Shown: in pieces, positions 51,606-59,934 of the stretch
Layout: every line of letters begins with the position of its first letter
Numbering within the stretch: position 1 is the first letter of the stretch
From: Bacteroidia bacterium
GTDB taxonomy: Bacteria; Bacteroidota; Bacteroidia; Cytophagales; Cyclobacteriaceae
Reading direction: 5' to 3'
Length of the DNA stretch: 64,000 bases
Assembly: GCA_030426345.1 (NCBI GenBank)
Contig: JAUHYU010000009.1
Location: 1 to 64,000, forward strand
Notes under the pieces: model-generated
Databases searched by the model: none
The model's input: only the letters and a program-made list of their open reading frames with translations
Told to the model about the DNA's origin: nothing
Made by a program: the position numbers and the translations under genes

Positions 51606-51863
51606 TTATTTGGATTTCTCCTTTTTGTCAGCTTTTTTCGCTGCTGGCTTTTTTTCTTTGGCTTCTGCCTTTGGAGTCTCTTTTACAGGAGCTTCCTTTT
51701 TAGCAGCCGGTTCTGCTTTCTTTTTGGCAAATTCTTCTTTGATTTGCTCAATATCTACATTTTTGATCACAGGGGTGCTTGTCAGCCTTTTTATTGCTGC
51801 CACTCTCCTTTTAGAGACGGTCCTGTTTTTCTTTGCTTTTCTTACTAGTCTAGTAACTGCCAT
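51606..51863 (-). CDS. Small basic protein with a histone H1-like Lys/Ala/Glu tail
   Basis: The 85-residue protein has a basic N-terminal part (MAVTRLVRKAKKNRTVSKRR), a short predicted helix (VIKNVDIEQIKEEFAKKK) and a low-complexity tail of Ala, Lys, Glu and Pro repeats (KKEAPVKETPKAEAKEKKPA). The tail resembles the disordered tail of bacterial histone H1-like proteins, but the N-terminus is more like a conserved small Bacteroidetes hypothetical protein. A nucleic-acid binding role is an inference from charge alone. An exact -7 box lies upstream. Confidence 0.75.
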   Translation of the reverse strand: MAVTRLVRKAKKNRTVSKRRVAAIKRLTSTPVIKNVDIEQIKEEFAKKKAEPAAKKEAPVKETPKAEAKEKKPAAKKADKKEKSK

Positions 51864-51888
51864 TTTTCCTTAAATTTCAAACGAGCGG

Positions 51889-51896
51889 CAAAGATA
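51889..51896 (-). promoter_or_regulatory. -7 box for the basic protein gene
   Basis: The minus strand reads TATCTTTG, an exact TAnnTTTG match 26 bp before the start codon. Confidence 0.5.
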
Positions 51897-52000
51897 TATT
51901 TTTTCTTCGTCATTCCGAATTCTTTTTCCACTAATCTGTATGTTAATGGCAAATTTCAGAGATATATTTTTGAAAACCGCATTGGAAAAATAATTCTCGA

Positions 52001-52008
52001 TAAATTTG
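52001..52008 (+). promoter_or_regulatory. -7 box for the outer-membrane barrel gene
   Basis: TAAATTTG is an exact TAnnTTTG match 23 bp before the GTG start. A TTG lies 16 bases upstream. Confidence 0.45.
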
Positions 52009-52030
52009 GCGTTTATTTTATAAAAGACGT

Positions 52031-52702
52031 GTGAACAAAATTTTCCTTTTTTCGCTATTGTTGTTTATCTCATGTGCTGAGGGGCTAGCTCAATTTCACA
52101 TTGGCATTCAGGGTGGTGGCAACCTTTCTACCATGGATTTTACCAATAATCAGGATTATAGATTCACAGAAGTGAACTATACGCAGGGATTTATTGGTGG
52201 TGTGGTTTTTCAGTATTTGGGAGAAAAGCACGCCGGGATTCAAGCCGAAATGAGTTTTTCCCAAAAAGGATGGAGCGAGAATGACACTATCGGGGAAAAC
52301 AACCTAAAATACAAAACAAGAGTCAATTATGCAGAGCTGGCTATTCTGACCCATGTAAATATGGGTGGAGGAAAGTTGCGCGGATTGCTGAATTTGGGTC
52401 CATACGTTGCCTATGCCCTTTCAGGAACAAATTCTGTAAAGGACATGAATACCCAATCGGAATCTTCCTCTGATTACGTGTTTGATGACGAAGCTGACAA
52501 CAGGTTGGACTTTGGCCTGTTGGCAGGAGGTGGGTTTGAGTATCGGCTTGCTTTTGGCAAACTAGCCGTTGAAGCCAGATATACACTTGGATTGGGTGAT
52601 TTGAATAAAATAAAAGTGCGCAAATCCGAAGTCTCACAGTTTAGGGTCATTGGCGTTATAGCTCGGCTAACCGTCCCGTTGGGCAAGCAACCCCAGGATT
52701 AA
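52031..52702 (+). CDS. PorT-like outer-membrane beta-barrel protein
   Basis: GTG start, then a signal peptide (MNKIFLFSLLLFISCAEGLAQ). The rest of the 223 residues looks like an eight-stranded barrel of the OMP_b-brl_2/PorT-like family: FHIGIQGGGNLSTMDF, FIGGVVFQYLGEKHAGIQAEMSFSQKGW, VNYAELAILTHVNMGG and a final VIGVIARLTVPLG strand. This broad family includes PorT of the T9SS, but membership alone does not show a secretion role. The gene ends four bases into the convergent hemW. Confidence 0.8.
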   Translation: MNKIFLFSLLLFISCAEGLAQFHIGIQGGGNLSTMDFTNNQDYRFTEVNYTQGFIGGVVFQYLGEKHAGIQAEMSFSQKGWSENDTIGENNLKYKTRVNYAELAILTHVNMGGGKLRGLLNLGPYVAYALSGTNSVKDMNTQSESSSDYVFDDEADNRLDFGLLAGGGFEYRLAFGKLAVEARYTLGLGDLNKIKVRKSEVSQFRVIGVIARLTVPLGKQPQD

Positions 52703-53826
52703 ACCCAAAACAAATCACTGATGATTTCGTCGGCTACAAATTTTCCTTTTTTGGTTAGAAAAACATGTCGGTCTTTAATCTCGACGTATCCCTTTTTTGA
52801 CAATTCAGATAGTTTTTCGCCCTGCTCACCAAGTAGATCATATTGATATAAATCATATAATTTGGCCAAGTCGCATCCCCAAATGGTGCGCAGGGAGGTA
52901 AGCATAAACTCGTTGACAAAATCTTTTTGAGACAAATCTTCCTTTTCAAATGGTACCGATCCGGATTCTATGGATTTCATATATCCATGGTTATTTGATG
53001 TATTTGCCTGACGGTGTTGACCATCATAGGAATGAGCACCTGGGCCAATGCCCAAATAGGGAACATTCTTCCAATAGGATGTATTATGTTTGGCGTAATG
53101 TCCGTCGCAACAAAAGTTGGAAATTTCATATTGCTGGTAGCGGTTTTCTTCCAGCTTGGAAATAATCAAGTCAAATTGATCAGCGGAAATTTGGTCTGTC
53201 AAAGGTTTGAACTTGCCTTTTTTAAGCCAATTGCCAAAAACGGTTTTTTCCTCAATTGTCAGACTATAGGTAGAAACATGCTCAGGATGTAGCTTAAGTA
53301 CTTGGGCGATGTCCTTTTCCAGATCCCCCGGTTTTTGATTTGGAATAGAAAATATCAAATCGATAGATAGGTTTTCAAAACCTGCTTTCCTGGCGTTTTC
53401 TACACAATTTATGGCTTCGGAAGCATCATGCGCGCGATTGAGAAATTTCAAAGTAGCATCCTGGAAAGACTGGATGCCAATGCTAAGCCTATTGATTCCC
53501 ATGGATTTTAGGCACTTTAATTTGTCCAAAGACAGATCATCGGGGTTTGCCTCTAGCGTGATCTCGGGCGAATTATCGATGCCATAAATATCATTCATGG
53601 ATTTTATGAGCTTTTCCAGCTCATTGGCAGACAGCATGGACGGAGTTCCTCCACCGAAATAAATGGTTTCGATCGGCACTCCTTTCAGATAGGATTTTTG
53701 CAGTTCCAATTCCATGCAAATGGCATCGACCATCTGTGCCCGGTAGCTGGTGTTGGTGCTGAAATGAAAATCGCAGTAGTAGCACGCCTGCTTACAAAAT
53801 GGAATATGAATATAAAGACCTGCCAA
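52699..53826 (-). CDS. hemW: Radical SAM heme chaperone HemW
   Basis: Radical SAM protein of the coproporphyrinogen III oxidase-like group. The start LYIHIPFCKQACYYCDFHF carries the CX3CX2C iron-sulphur motif. It also has TIYFGGGTPSML, MGINRLSIGIQSFQD and SIDLIFSIPNQKPGD. It lacks the extra N-terminal features of true HemN, as expected for HemW, a heme trafficking protein. The track starts at TTG 53856, but TTG 53826 gives the normal N-terminus, leaving about 40 bp to the divergent gene. Two motif-like sequences lie within (53498-53519, 53594-53615). Confidence 0.93.
   Translation of the reverse strand: MAGLYIHIPFCKQACYYCDFHFSTNTSYRAQMVDAICMELELQKSYLKGVPIETIYFGGGTPSMLSANELEKLIKSMNDIYGIDNSPEITLEANPDDLSLDKLKCLKSMGINRLSIGIQSFQDATLKFLNRAHDASEAINCVENARKAGFENLSIDLIFSIPNQKPGDLEKDIAQVLKLHPEHVSTYSLTIEEKTVFGNWLKKGKFKPLTDQISADQFDLIISKLEENRYQQYEISNFCCDGHYAKHNTSYWKNVPYLGIGPGAHSYDGQHRQANTSNNHGYMKSIESGSVPFEKEDLSQKDFVNEFMLTSLRTIWGCDLAKLYDLYQYDLLGEQGEKLSELSKKGYVEIKDRHVFLTKKGKFVADEIISDLFWV
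53594..53615 (+). repeat. Dispersed motif copy in hemW
   Basis: CATGGATTTTATGAGCTTTT has exact CATGG-N9-GC spacing and matches the consensus at nearly all other positions. Confidence 0.55.
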
Positions 53827-53860
53827 AATAGAATTAATTTTGGTGCAAGTTATCAAGAAT

Positions 53861-53868
53861 TAATTTTG
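53861..53868 (+). promoter_or_regulatory. Possible -7 box overlapping the TamA-like start
   Basis: TAATTTTG is an exact TAnnTTTG match, but it includes the TTG I propose as the start codon. Both cannot be right, so one of the two calls is probably wrong. Confidence 0.2.
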
Positions 53869-55608
53869 AGCATCAAGTCAGCGATATTTTCCTTGTCATT
53901 ATTTTTTCTGTGCGGAGCGGGCATTGCCCAACCTGTGCTGGAGACCTCCTTCTATTATTATAATAGTGAAACCGAAAAAAAGCATGTTTTTTCCATGGAA
54001 AAACAGCAAGTTGACTCGCTGTTACTTGACAAAGCCATCAATCAACGGTTGCAACAATTGTATGAAAAAGGCTATTTGGGAGCTATGGAAGAACTTATCT
54101 TCACGGAGATTGGCAAAGCAGATGTGTTTTTTTATACCAATGAAATTTTTGCCACGGGCAAACTCTCAGTTGGAAATGTAGATGAGGAGATCATTAATAA
54201 GATCGGGTTTAGTTCTACTAGTTTTAATGAAAGGCCATTTTCGCATCAGCGTGTTGTTCGTTTGCTTCAGTCAATTTTGGATTATGCGGAAAATAGCGGA
54301 TACCCTTTTGCTTCGATCAAATTGGATTCAATTTCCATTATTGAAAATACCATCAATGCCGAATTAGATTACCAAAGCGGGCCGATGATTGTTTTCGATT
54401 CGCTGGTCATCAGTGGTAGCAGCACTGTAAAATCGAGTTACTTGATGGCGTATCTGGGCCTGTATAAGGACAAGCCCTATGAAGAAAAGCTGATAGAAGG
54501 GATTGCTGCCAAAATGCAATTGCTGCCATTTGTAGAGTTGGCAGAAAACCCTGAAATATCCATTGTAGAGGAGAAATGCATCGTACACTTAAACCTGACA
54601 AAAAAGGATGCCAGTTCTATGGATGGGATTTTAGGTATTTTGCCCAATCAAAAACAAGGCAACGGAATGTTGATCACGGGACAGGTAAATTTAGATTTGA
54701 AAAATCTATTTGCTTCTGGTAAAAACCTGGCCTTAGAGTGGCAAGGATATGATGCCAAATCACAGTTGCTGAATGTGCTCTATTTCCATCCAAATCTTTT
54801 CAAAACTCCATTAAATGTAGAAGGGGGCTTTGATTTGTTGAAGCAAGACACCACATTTCTCCAGCGCGAATTTGATGTGGAGTTGTCTCTGATCGCTAAA
54901 AACAGTGGTCATTTAGGATTTCGAACTGAATTCATATCGTCGAGATTAATTAGCACCGCCGATTTAGAAAATATTGTAGAATTACCGGAAAACACGGATT
55001 ATAATTTAAACTACTACGGGTTGAATTACCGCCTCAGAAGGTACGATAATATTAATTTTCCCTCACGAGGATATGGTTTGAAGATGAATGGCTCCGTTGG
55101 CCAGAAAAAAATCATCCAAAATCCATCACTCAGCCAGGAGGTTTATCAAGATGTAGATTTCAACTCTGTACAATATAAATGGACCGGTGAATTAGATAGC
55201 TTTTTTCCAGTTTATAGAAACATCCTTTTAAGAGCAGAATTGAGTGGCGGCTATCTTCAAGGGAATAAACTTTTTATGAGTGATTTATTCAGAATTGGTG
55301 GGCTGCGTACTTTGCGGGGATTTGCAGAAAATCATTTCTATACCTCAAAATATGGAGTTGCAACAGTAGAATTTCGAGCATTGTTTTCCAACGAAACATA
55401 TTTCATGCTATTTTATGATCAAGGGGCTTTGTCGGGAGATGAATTTTCAGATGGCAAAGTGCAATATCCATTCGGTACAGGTGCCGGATTTAGCTTCGCC
55501 ACCAATGCCGGGGTTTTTAATTTTGTCTTGGCAATGGGAAAATCAAAGTCACAACCATTTGGCTTTGATCATGCAAAAATCCATTTTGGCTATGTAAGTC
55601 GCTTTTGA
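53866..55608 (+). CDS. BamA/TamA-family outer-membrane protein
   Basis: The track runs through hemW to 53698. The TTG at 53866 (residue 57 of the track) starts a good signal peptide, LSIKSAIFSLSLFFLCGAGIAQ, and leaves about 580 residues. The N-terminal part has POTRA-like segments (YPFASIKLDSISIIENTINAELDY), and the C-terminal half is a barrel with GLRTLRGFAENHFYTSKYGVATVEFRALF, resembling the TamA/BamA surface strand region. It would insert or export outer-membrane or surface proteins. No TamB gene is next to it. An ATG at 53806 is an alternative start. Confidence 0.8.
   Translation: MSIKSAIFSLSLFFLCGAGIAQPVLETSFYYYNSETEKKHVFSMEKQQVDSLLLDKAINQRLQQLYEKGYLGAMEELIFTEIGKADVFFYTNEIFATGKLSVGNVDEEIINKIGFSSTSFNERPFSHQRVVRLLQSILDYAENSGYPFASIKLDSISIIENTINAELDYQSGPMIVFDSLVISGSSTVKSSYLMAYLGLYKDKPYEEKLIEGIAAKMQLLPFVELAENPEISIVEEKCIVHLNLTKKDASSMDGILGILPNQKQGNGMLITGQVNLDLKNLFASGKNLALEWQGYDAKSQLLNVLYFHPNLFKTPLNVEGGFDLLKQDTTFLQREFDVELSLIAKNSGHLGFRTEFISSRLISTADLENIVELPENTDYNLNYYGLNYRLRRYDNINFPSRGYGLKMNGSVGQKKIIQNPSLSQEVYQDVDFNSVQYKWTGELDSFFPVYRNILLRAELSGGYLQGNKLFMSDLFRIGGLRTLRGFAENHFYTSKYGVATVEFRALFSNETYFMLFYDQGALSGDEFSDGKVQYPFGTGAGFSFATNAGVFNFVLAMGKSKSQPFGFDHAKIHFGYVSRF
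53974..54000 (-). repeat. Dispersed motif-like sequence in the TamA-like gene
   Basis: AAAGCATGTTTTTTCCATGG has the exact GC-N9-CCATG spacing, with a T-rich centre. Confidence 0.35.
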
Positions 55609-55623
55609 TTTTTATGTTAAAAT

Positions 55624-55647
55624 TAATGGATTTAACCTGTATTTTTA
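55624..55647 (+). repeat. Degenerate dispersed motif copy before DUF4271
   Basis: AATGGATTTAACCTGTATTT follows the consensus rhythm with GT in place of GC, 15 bp after the TamA-like stop codon. Confidence 0.25.
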
Positions 55648-55670
55648 CATCATCAATACCGTAGGATAAT

Positions 55671-56801
55671 TTGAAATACTATATTCCCTTTTTAGCACTC
55701 CTGATGTTTGTCAATGGCTTTGTTGCCTTTGGACAGTCCGGAAAAAATTTTATTGCCAAAGAAGATTTAAGGCTAAATTGGTTTTATTTCGATGAGGGAG
55801 AAGATGTAATGTTGCCATTTCTTGACAATGGAAATCACTCACCCAATGCTATACATTTCTCCTTGCCTAGGGACTTTGCGAGGAAAACATATCTTATGAT
55901 AGATGTCCCTTCACACACCAGTTTGTTTTTGTCCAATAAGTTTGTGCGGTATTTTGATGAGAACAAAATATGCTATTTTTCCATGGATAGCCTGAATGCA
56001 GTGATTAACAACCAATCTCCACAGCTAACACTCTATAATCGGCATGATTTTGAAGTCCCTGTCGAAATAAAGATTGGCTTTTTGCACAATACGATTGAGG
56101 GGTCACTTGATATAAATCCCATTGCCCATCGTGACATTGATGACAAGGCAGATTATTATAAATTAATTATTTTGATTTTGATCGCCTTTTTTACAATTGT
56201 TCGCACGTTGTTTCCCCAAGAGCTGTTCGATTTTTTGAGTTTCCAATATCTGTTTACGTTTCGATATACAGATACATTACAGGCTAAATATAGATCACTT
56301 ACCAAATCGCAATCTCTGGTGATTGTTTTTCAGGCAGCTCTTTTAGCGGCTATTTTGATTATTGTTTTAAATTATTTTGGAGGCTCATGGAGTCACCTCT
56401 ATTTTATCAGTAGCAACCCGCTGCTGGGTTGGTTCGTGATCTTTGGAATCATTCTCGTGCTTATCATATTGAAATACGTGTTGATAAGTTTCATAAGCTT
56501 TCTTTTTGGCATAGCAGATAGGATAAATTTTTATTTCATCGAGTATTTAAGAATGACCATGGTTTTTTACTTTATTCTTTTTGTGGTTTTGAGTTATGTC
56601 GTGATCAACAAATTTTATCTGGTACAATACCTAACCAATGGCCTAATAATCGCAGCTATTATTTTTAATATCATCAGGATGGTTCTGCTTTATTTTAAAC
56701 TTCGGCGAACCATATCTATAAAAAGTTTACATTTATTTTCTTACCTTTGCACGATAGAACTGATCCCTATCATGATAGGGATTAACTTTTTTGTAAAATA
56801 G
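55671..56801 (+). CDS. DUF4271 membrane protein
   Basis: TTG start, then a signal-peptide-like segment (MKYYIPFLALLMFVNGFVAFGQ). The 376-residue protein has a periplasmic N-terminal part and then about six transmembrane helices from residue 163 (LIILILIAFFTIVRTLFP, LLAAILIIVLNYFGGSW, and so on), the pattern of DUF4271. The family is found in Bacteroidetes next to hemD, as here, and its role is unknown. The next gene, hemD, begins 36 bp later. Confidence 0.85.
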   Translation: MKYYIPFLALLMFVNGFVAFGQSGKNFIAKEDLRLNWFYFDEGEDVMLPFLDNGNHSPNAIHFSLPRDFARKTYLMIDVPSHTSLFLSNKFVRYFDENKICYFSMDSLNAVINNQSPQLTLYNRHDFEVPVEIKIGFLHNTIEGSLDINPIAHRDIDDKADYYKLIILILIAFFTIVRTLFPQELFDFLSFQYLFTFRYTDTLQAKYRSLTKSQSLVIVFQAALLAAILIIVLNYFGGSWSHLYFISSNPLLGWFVIFGIILVLIILKYVLISFISFLFGIADRINFYFIEYLRMTMVFYFILFVVLSYVVINKFYLVQYLTNGLIIAAIIFNIIRMVLLYFKLRRTISIKSLHLFSYLCTIELIPIMIGINFFVK

Positions 56802-56837
56802 ACAGGCCGCAGAGAACATTTATAACGTTACGCTACA

Positions 56838-57605
56838 ATGATTGATAAGAGCAGACTGGAAAAAGTAAAAAGCATATTGGTATCGCAACCCAAGCCCAGT
56901 GCAGAAGATTCCCCTTACCATCAACTTGCAGAAAAATACGGCATCAAAGTAGATTTCAGGCAATTTATTAGTATTGAGCCTGTTAACTTGAAAGAGTTTA
57001 GAAAGCAAAAGATTGATGTTTTAGCGCATACCGCAGTCATATTTACAAGCAGGAATGCGGTGGATCATTATTTTGAGCTGTGCAAAGAGATGAAGGTCGA
57101 AATGCCATCGGACATGAAATACTTTTGTATTTCGGATCAAACGGCAAATTATCTTCAGAAATATATTGTTATAAGAAAGAGAAAAATTTTTACCGGCTCA
57201 AAAACCGCGCAAGATTTAATTGAAATACTTAAAAAACACAAAAACGAAAAATACGTTTTCCCATGTTCGGATATTCGCAAGAATGACATTCCTGATTTCT
57301 TAACAGAAAATGGATACGAATTTAGTGAGGCGATAATATACAAAACCGTAGCGAGCGATTTGTCTGATTTGGCAGATGTAAACTATGATGTTATAGCTTT
57401 CTTTAGTCCTTCAGGTATCAACTCACTGTTTGTAAATTTCCCAGATTTCAAACAAAACAAGACTCGAATAGCTGCTTTTGGCCCCACGACCGCACAGGCC
57501 GTAAGGGACGCAGGATTGATCTTGGACATTGAAGCACCAATGCCTAACGCACCTTCAATGACTGGAGCTATTGAGGTTTACATCAAAGAATCCAATAAAA
57601 AATAG
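56838..57605 (+). CDS. hemD: Uroporphyrinogen-III synthase
   Basis: Cyclises hydroxymethylbilane to uroporphyrinogen III for heme synthesis. The 255 residues form the two-lobed HemD fold, with QLAEKYGIKVDFRQFISIEPV, AVIFTSRNAVDHYFELC, and AFFSPSGINSLFVNFPDF with IAAFGPTTAQAVRDAGLILD in the second lobe. The family is poorly conserved, but these motifs and the DUF4271 neighbour are consistent with it. Confidence 0.88.
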   Translation: MIDKSRLEKVKSILVSQPKPSAEDSPYHQLAEKYGIKVDFRQFISIEPVNLKEFRKQKIDVLAHTAVIFTSRNAVDHYFELCKEMKVEMPSDMKYFCISDQTANYLQKYIVIRKRKIFTGSKTAQDLIEILKKHKNEKYVFPCSDIRKNDIPDFLTENGYEFSEAIIYKTVASDLSDLADVNYDVIAFFSPSGINSLFVNFPDFKQNKTRIAAFGPTTAQAVRDAGLILDIEAPMPNAPSMTGAIEVYIKESNKK

Positions 57606-57723
57606 GGCAAGCGAAAAAGGACAAATATCTGTTTTTTTACAACAAATTTTCAAATATTACATTCTGTAATAAAATGTGATTATTCGTTATTTTTCATAAA
57701 TTTAAATCCCTAATGTTGTAACT

Positions 57724-58683
57724 ATGTTTGTATCAGGGAGAAAAATTCTTGCACTTATAGTTTTACTTACGGTTGTGAAGCCTGTACTTGGTCAACAAGA
57801 TGCGCAATTTTCGCAGTACATGTTTAATGACTTGTATAACAATCCGGCTTATTCTGGAGTGATGGGAGTTACCAATCTGACTATGTTATATAGATCACAA
57901 TGGTTGGGGTACGATGGTACTTTCGATCAGGGAGGAGCACCAAATACTTTTTTGGCTAGTTTCAATGCCCCGATATTCAGACTCAATAGTGGTGCAGGAT
58001 TTTATTTTATCAATGACAATATTGGCCCACAAAATAATATGCAATTTATGGGTTCTTATGCCTACCATCTTGGAGTTGGAAACGGAAAGTTAAGCTTTGG
58101 TATTAGGGCAGGTATATTTGGACAAACCATAGACGAATCAAAATACCGACCAGTAGATGAAAATGACAATTTGTTGCTGTTCGGTAAAGAAAGTCAATAC
58201 AGACCTGACATGGGTGTGGGAATATACTATAAGACAGAAAAATATTATGGCGGCGTGAGTTTGAACCATATAATCAAGTCTGAGTTCGATTTTGGAACGG
58301 ATGACCTAAGAAATTCCCTGGAAAATAATTTGATTGTTAACGGAGGTTATAACTATGAGTTAAATTATGATGTAATTCTTACACCATCGTTACTAGTTAA
58401 AACTGACTTTATATCATATTCTTTCGATATTAGCGTTGTGGGTACTTACCGCGAGAAGTTTTGGGGAGGGTTGTCGTATCGACAATCCGAAGCAATGGTC
58501 GCTCTAATGGGGGTAAATTTGTTAAAGGACAAGTCGCTCAAATTAGGGTACTCGCTAGATTATGTTATTCAGGCGCAAAAGGCGAAACAGGCAACATCTC
58601 ATGAGATACTCCTGAGTTATAATATGCCTGCTGTTTCCGGAGGGGGTAAAAAAATTATTCGTACTCCGAGATTCAGACATTAA
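57724..58683 (+). CDS. PorP/SprF family type IX secretion system membrane protein
   Basis: The 319-residue outer-membrane protein has a signal peptide (ILALIVLLTVVKPVLGQ) and begins QDAQFSQYMFNDLYNNPAYSGV, the hallmark of the PorP/SprF family. The rest is a barrel pattern ending in RTPRFRH. PorP-type proteins anchor T9SS cargo or help SprB reach the cell surface. It stands 178 bp upstream of gldK, the usual arrangement of PorP with the T9SS core, though as a separate transcript perhaps. Confidence 0.9.
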   Translation: MFVSGRKILALIVLLTVVKPVLGQQDAQFSQYMFNDLYNNPAYSGVMGVTNLTMLYRSQWLGYDGTFDQGGAPNTFLASFNAPIFRLNSGAGFYFINDNIGPQNNMQFMGSYAYHLGVGNGKLSFGIRAGIFGQTIDESKYRPVDENDNLLLFGKESQYRPDMGVGIYYKTEKYYGGVSLNHIIKSEFDFGTDDLRNSLENNLIVNGGYNYELNYDVILTPSLLVKTDFISYSFDISVVGTYREKFWGGLSYRQSEAMVALMGVNLLKDKSLKLGYSLDYVIQAQKAKQATSHEILLSYNMPAVSGGGKKIIRTPRFRH

Positions 58684-58861
58684 GAGATTGAAAAACTATT
58701 TAGGTAGTTAAAGAATAAATTTGTGAATAGAATGGGACGTTTCCTAGGTGGCTTGAGGTTTTGAGTCATAAAAAGAAATTAAGCATTCATGTAAGTAGTG
58801 TTATATTTTCGATTAATTATTAAACGTAAAGTTTTCTAATTTTAGGTTAAAACAAGGTGTT

Positions 58862-59896
58862 ATGAGTAAATTATTTGTTATGGGCAAGCCTGCCCTGCTG
58901 ATATTGGTGATTGCAGTTTTAAATCAATCTTGCGGTTTATTAGGAGGCAGAGGTGGCGACAACGGAGAGTTGGTCGGTGCTCCGGGTAGGGAATGGACCG
59001 GAATGGTAATTCCTTATGGTATGGTTCCTATTCCTGCGGGGACTTTTCACATGGGTCAGGCAGATGAAGATATTGCTGCAACTCAGATCAATTTCAACAA
59101 ACAAGTTACAATTGGATCTTTCTTTATGGATGATTCAGAAATCACTAACAATGAGTACCGCCAGTTTATGGAGGGAATCATGGAAGATTCGCTTAGTATT
59201 CTAGGAGAGGACTTTGTGATGAAAGAATTGTATCCGGACACTACAGTTTGGGTGAAGGACTTTGCTCATCATATGGGAGACCCTTTACTTGTATATTACT
59301 GGTCTCATCCGGCTTTCGATAATTTTCCAGTAGTTGGTGTGGATTGGGAAGCGGCACAATTCTTCGCAAGGTGGAGAACTGCCTACCTAAATGATTTCCG
59401 TGCTAGCGTTGGCGAGTTCCCAATGCCTCACTTTAGGTTACCTAATGAAGCCGAGTGGGAATATGCTGCTCGAGGAGGTCGAGATATGGCCAAATATCCA
59501 TGGGGCAACCCTTATATAAGGAATGCCAAAGGATGTATGTTGGCTAACTTCAAACCTGGAAGAGGAAATTATTATGACGATGGATACGCTTATACATCCC
59601 CTGCATATTCATTTTTCTCAAATGATTACGGATTATTTGATATGTCAGGAAATGTTTCTGAATGGTGTGAAGATGCTTACAACCCTGCATCCTATCCTTT
59701 AGTTTGGGATTTGAACCCTACATATTATGATGATAACGAACCTTTGAAAGTAATCAGGGGTGGTTCATGGAAAGACGTTGCTTTTTTCCTTGAAACAGGA
59801 ACTAGAAGTTATGAACACAAAGATACCACAAGAGCATTCATTGGCTTCAGATGCGCGATGACCTATTTGGGAAGATCATCTGGAGCAGAATTTTAA
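58862..59896 (+). CDS. gldK: Gliding motility/T9SS lipoprotein GldK (PorK)
   Basis: Outer-membrane lipoprotein that forms the periplasmic ring of the T9SS with GldN. The 344 residues have an N-terminal lipid-anchor region (LLILVIAVLNQSCG), then a formylglycine-generating-enzyme (SUMF1)-type domain: IPAGTFHMGQADEDIAATQI, PVVGVDWEAAQFFARWRT, LPNEAEWEYAARGGRD, YPWGNPY, and VIRGGSWKD. The fold is used structurally, not for catalysis. Start of the gldK-gldL-gldM-gldN series. Confidence 0.96.
   Translation: MSKLFVMGKPALLILVIAVLNQSCGLLGGRGGDNGELVGAPGREWTGMVIPYGMVPIPAGTFHMGQADEDIAATQINFNKQVTIGSFFMDDSEITNNEYRQFMEGIMEDSLSILGEDFVMKELYPDTTVWVKDFAHHMGDPLLVYYWSHPAFDNFPVVGVDWEAAQFFARWRTAYLNDFRASVGEFPMPHFRLPNEAEWEYAARGGRDMAKYPWGNPYIRNAKGCMLANFKPGRGNYYDDGYAYTSPAYSFFSNDYGLFDMSGNVSEWCEDAYNPASYPLVWDLNPTYYDDNEPLKVIRGGSWKDVAFFLETGTRSYEHKDTTRAFIGFRCAMTYLGRSSGAEF
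59763..59787 (+). repeat. Dispersed motif copy in gldK
   Basis: CATGGAAAGACGTTGCTTTT has exact spacing. It encodes SWKDVAFF, a segment that belongs to the conserved SUMF1 fold, so part of the match may be protein-driven. Confidence 0.35.
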
Positions 59897-59934
59897 TTAA
59901 AGAAAAATATTGTAAAACTTAAAGTATAACTAAA

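Noticed and set aside
55968-55992. TATGCTATTTTTCCATGGAT in DUF4271 as a motif copy
   Set aside because: The spacing between GC and CCATG is seven rather than nine bases.
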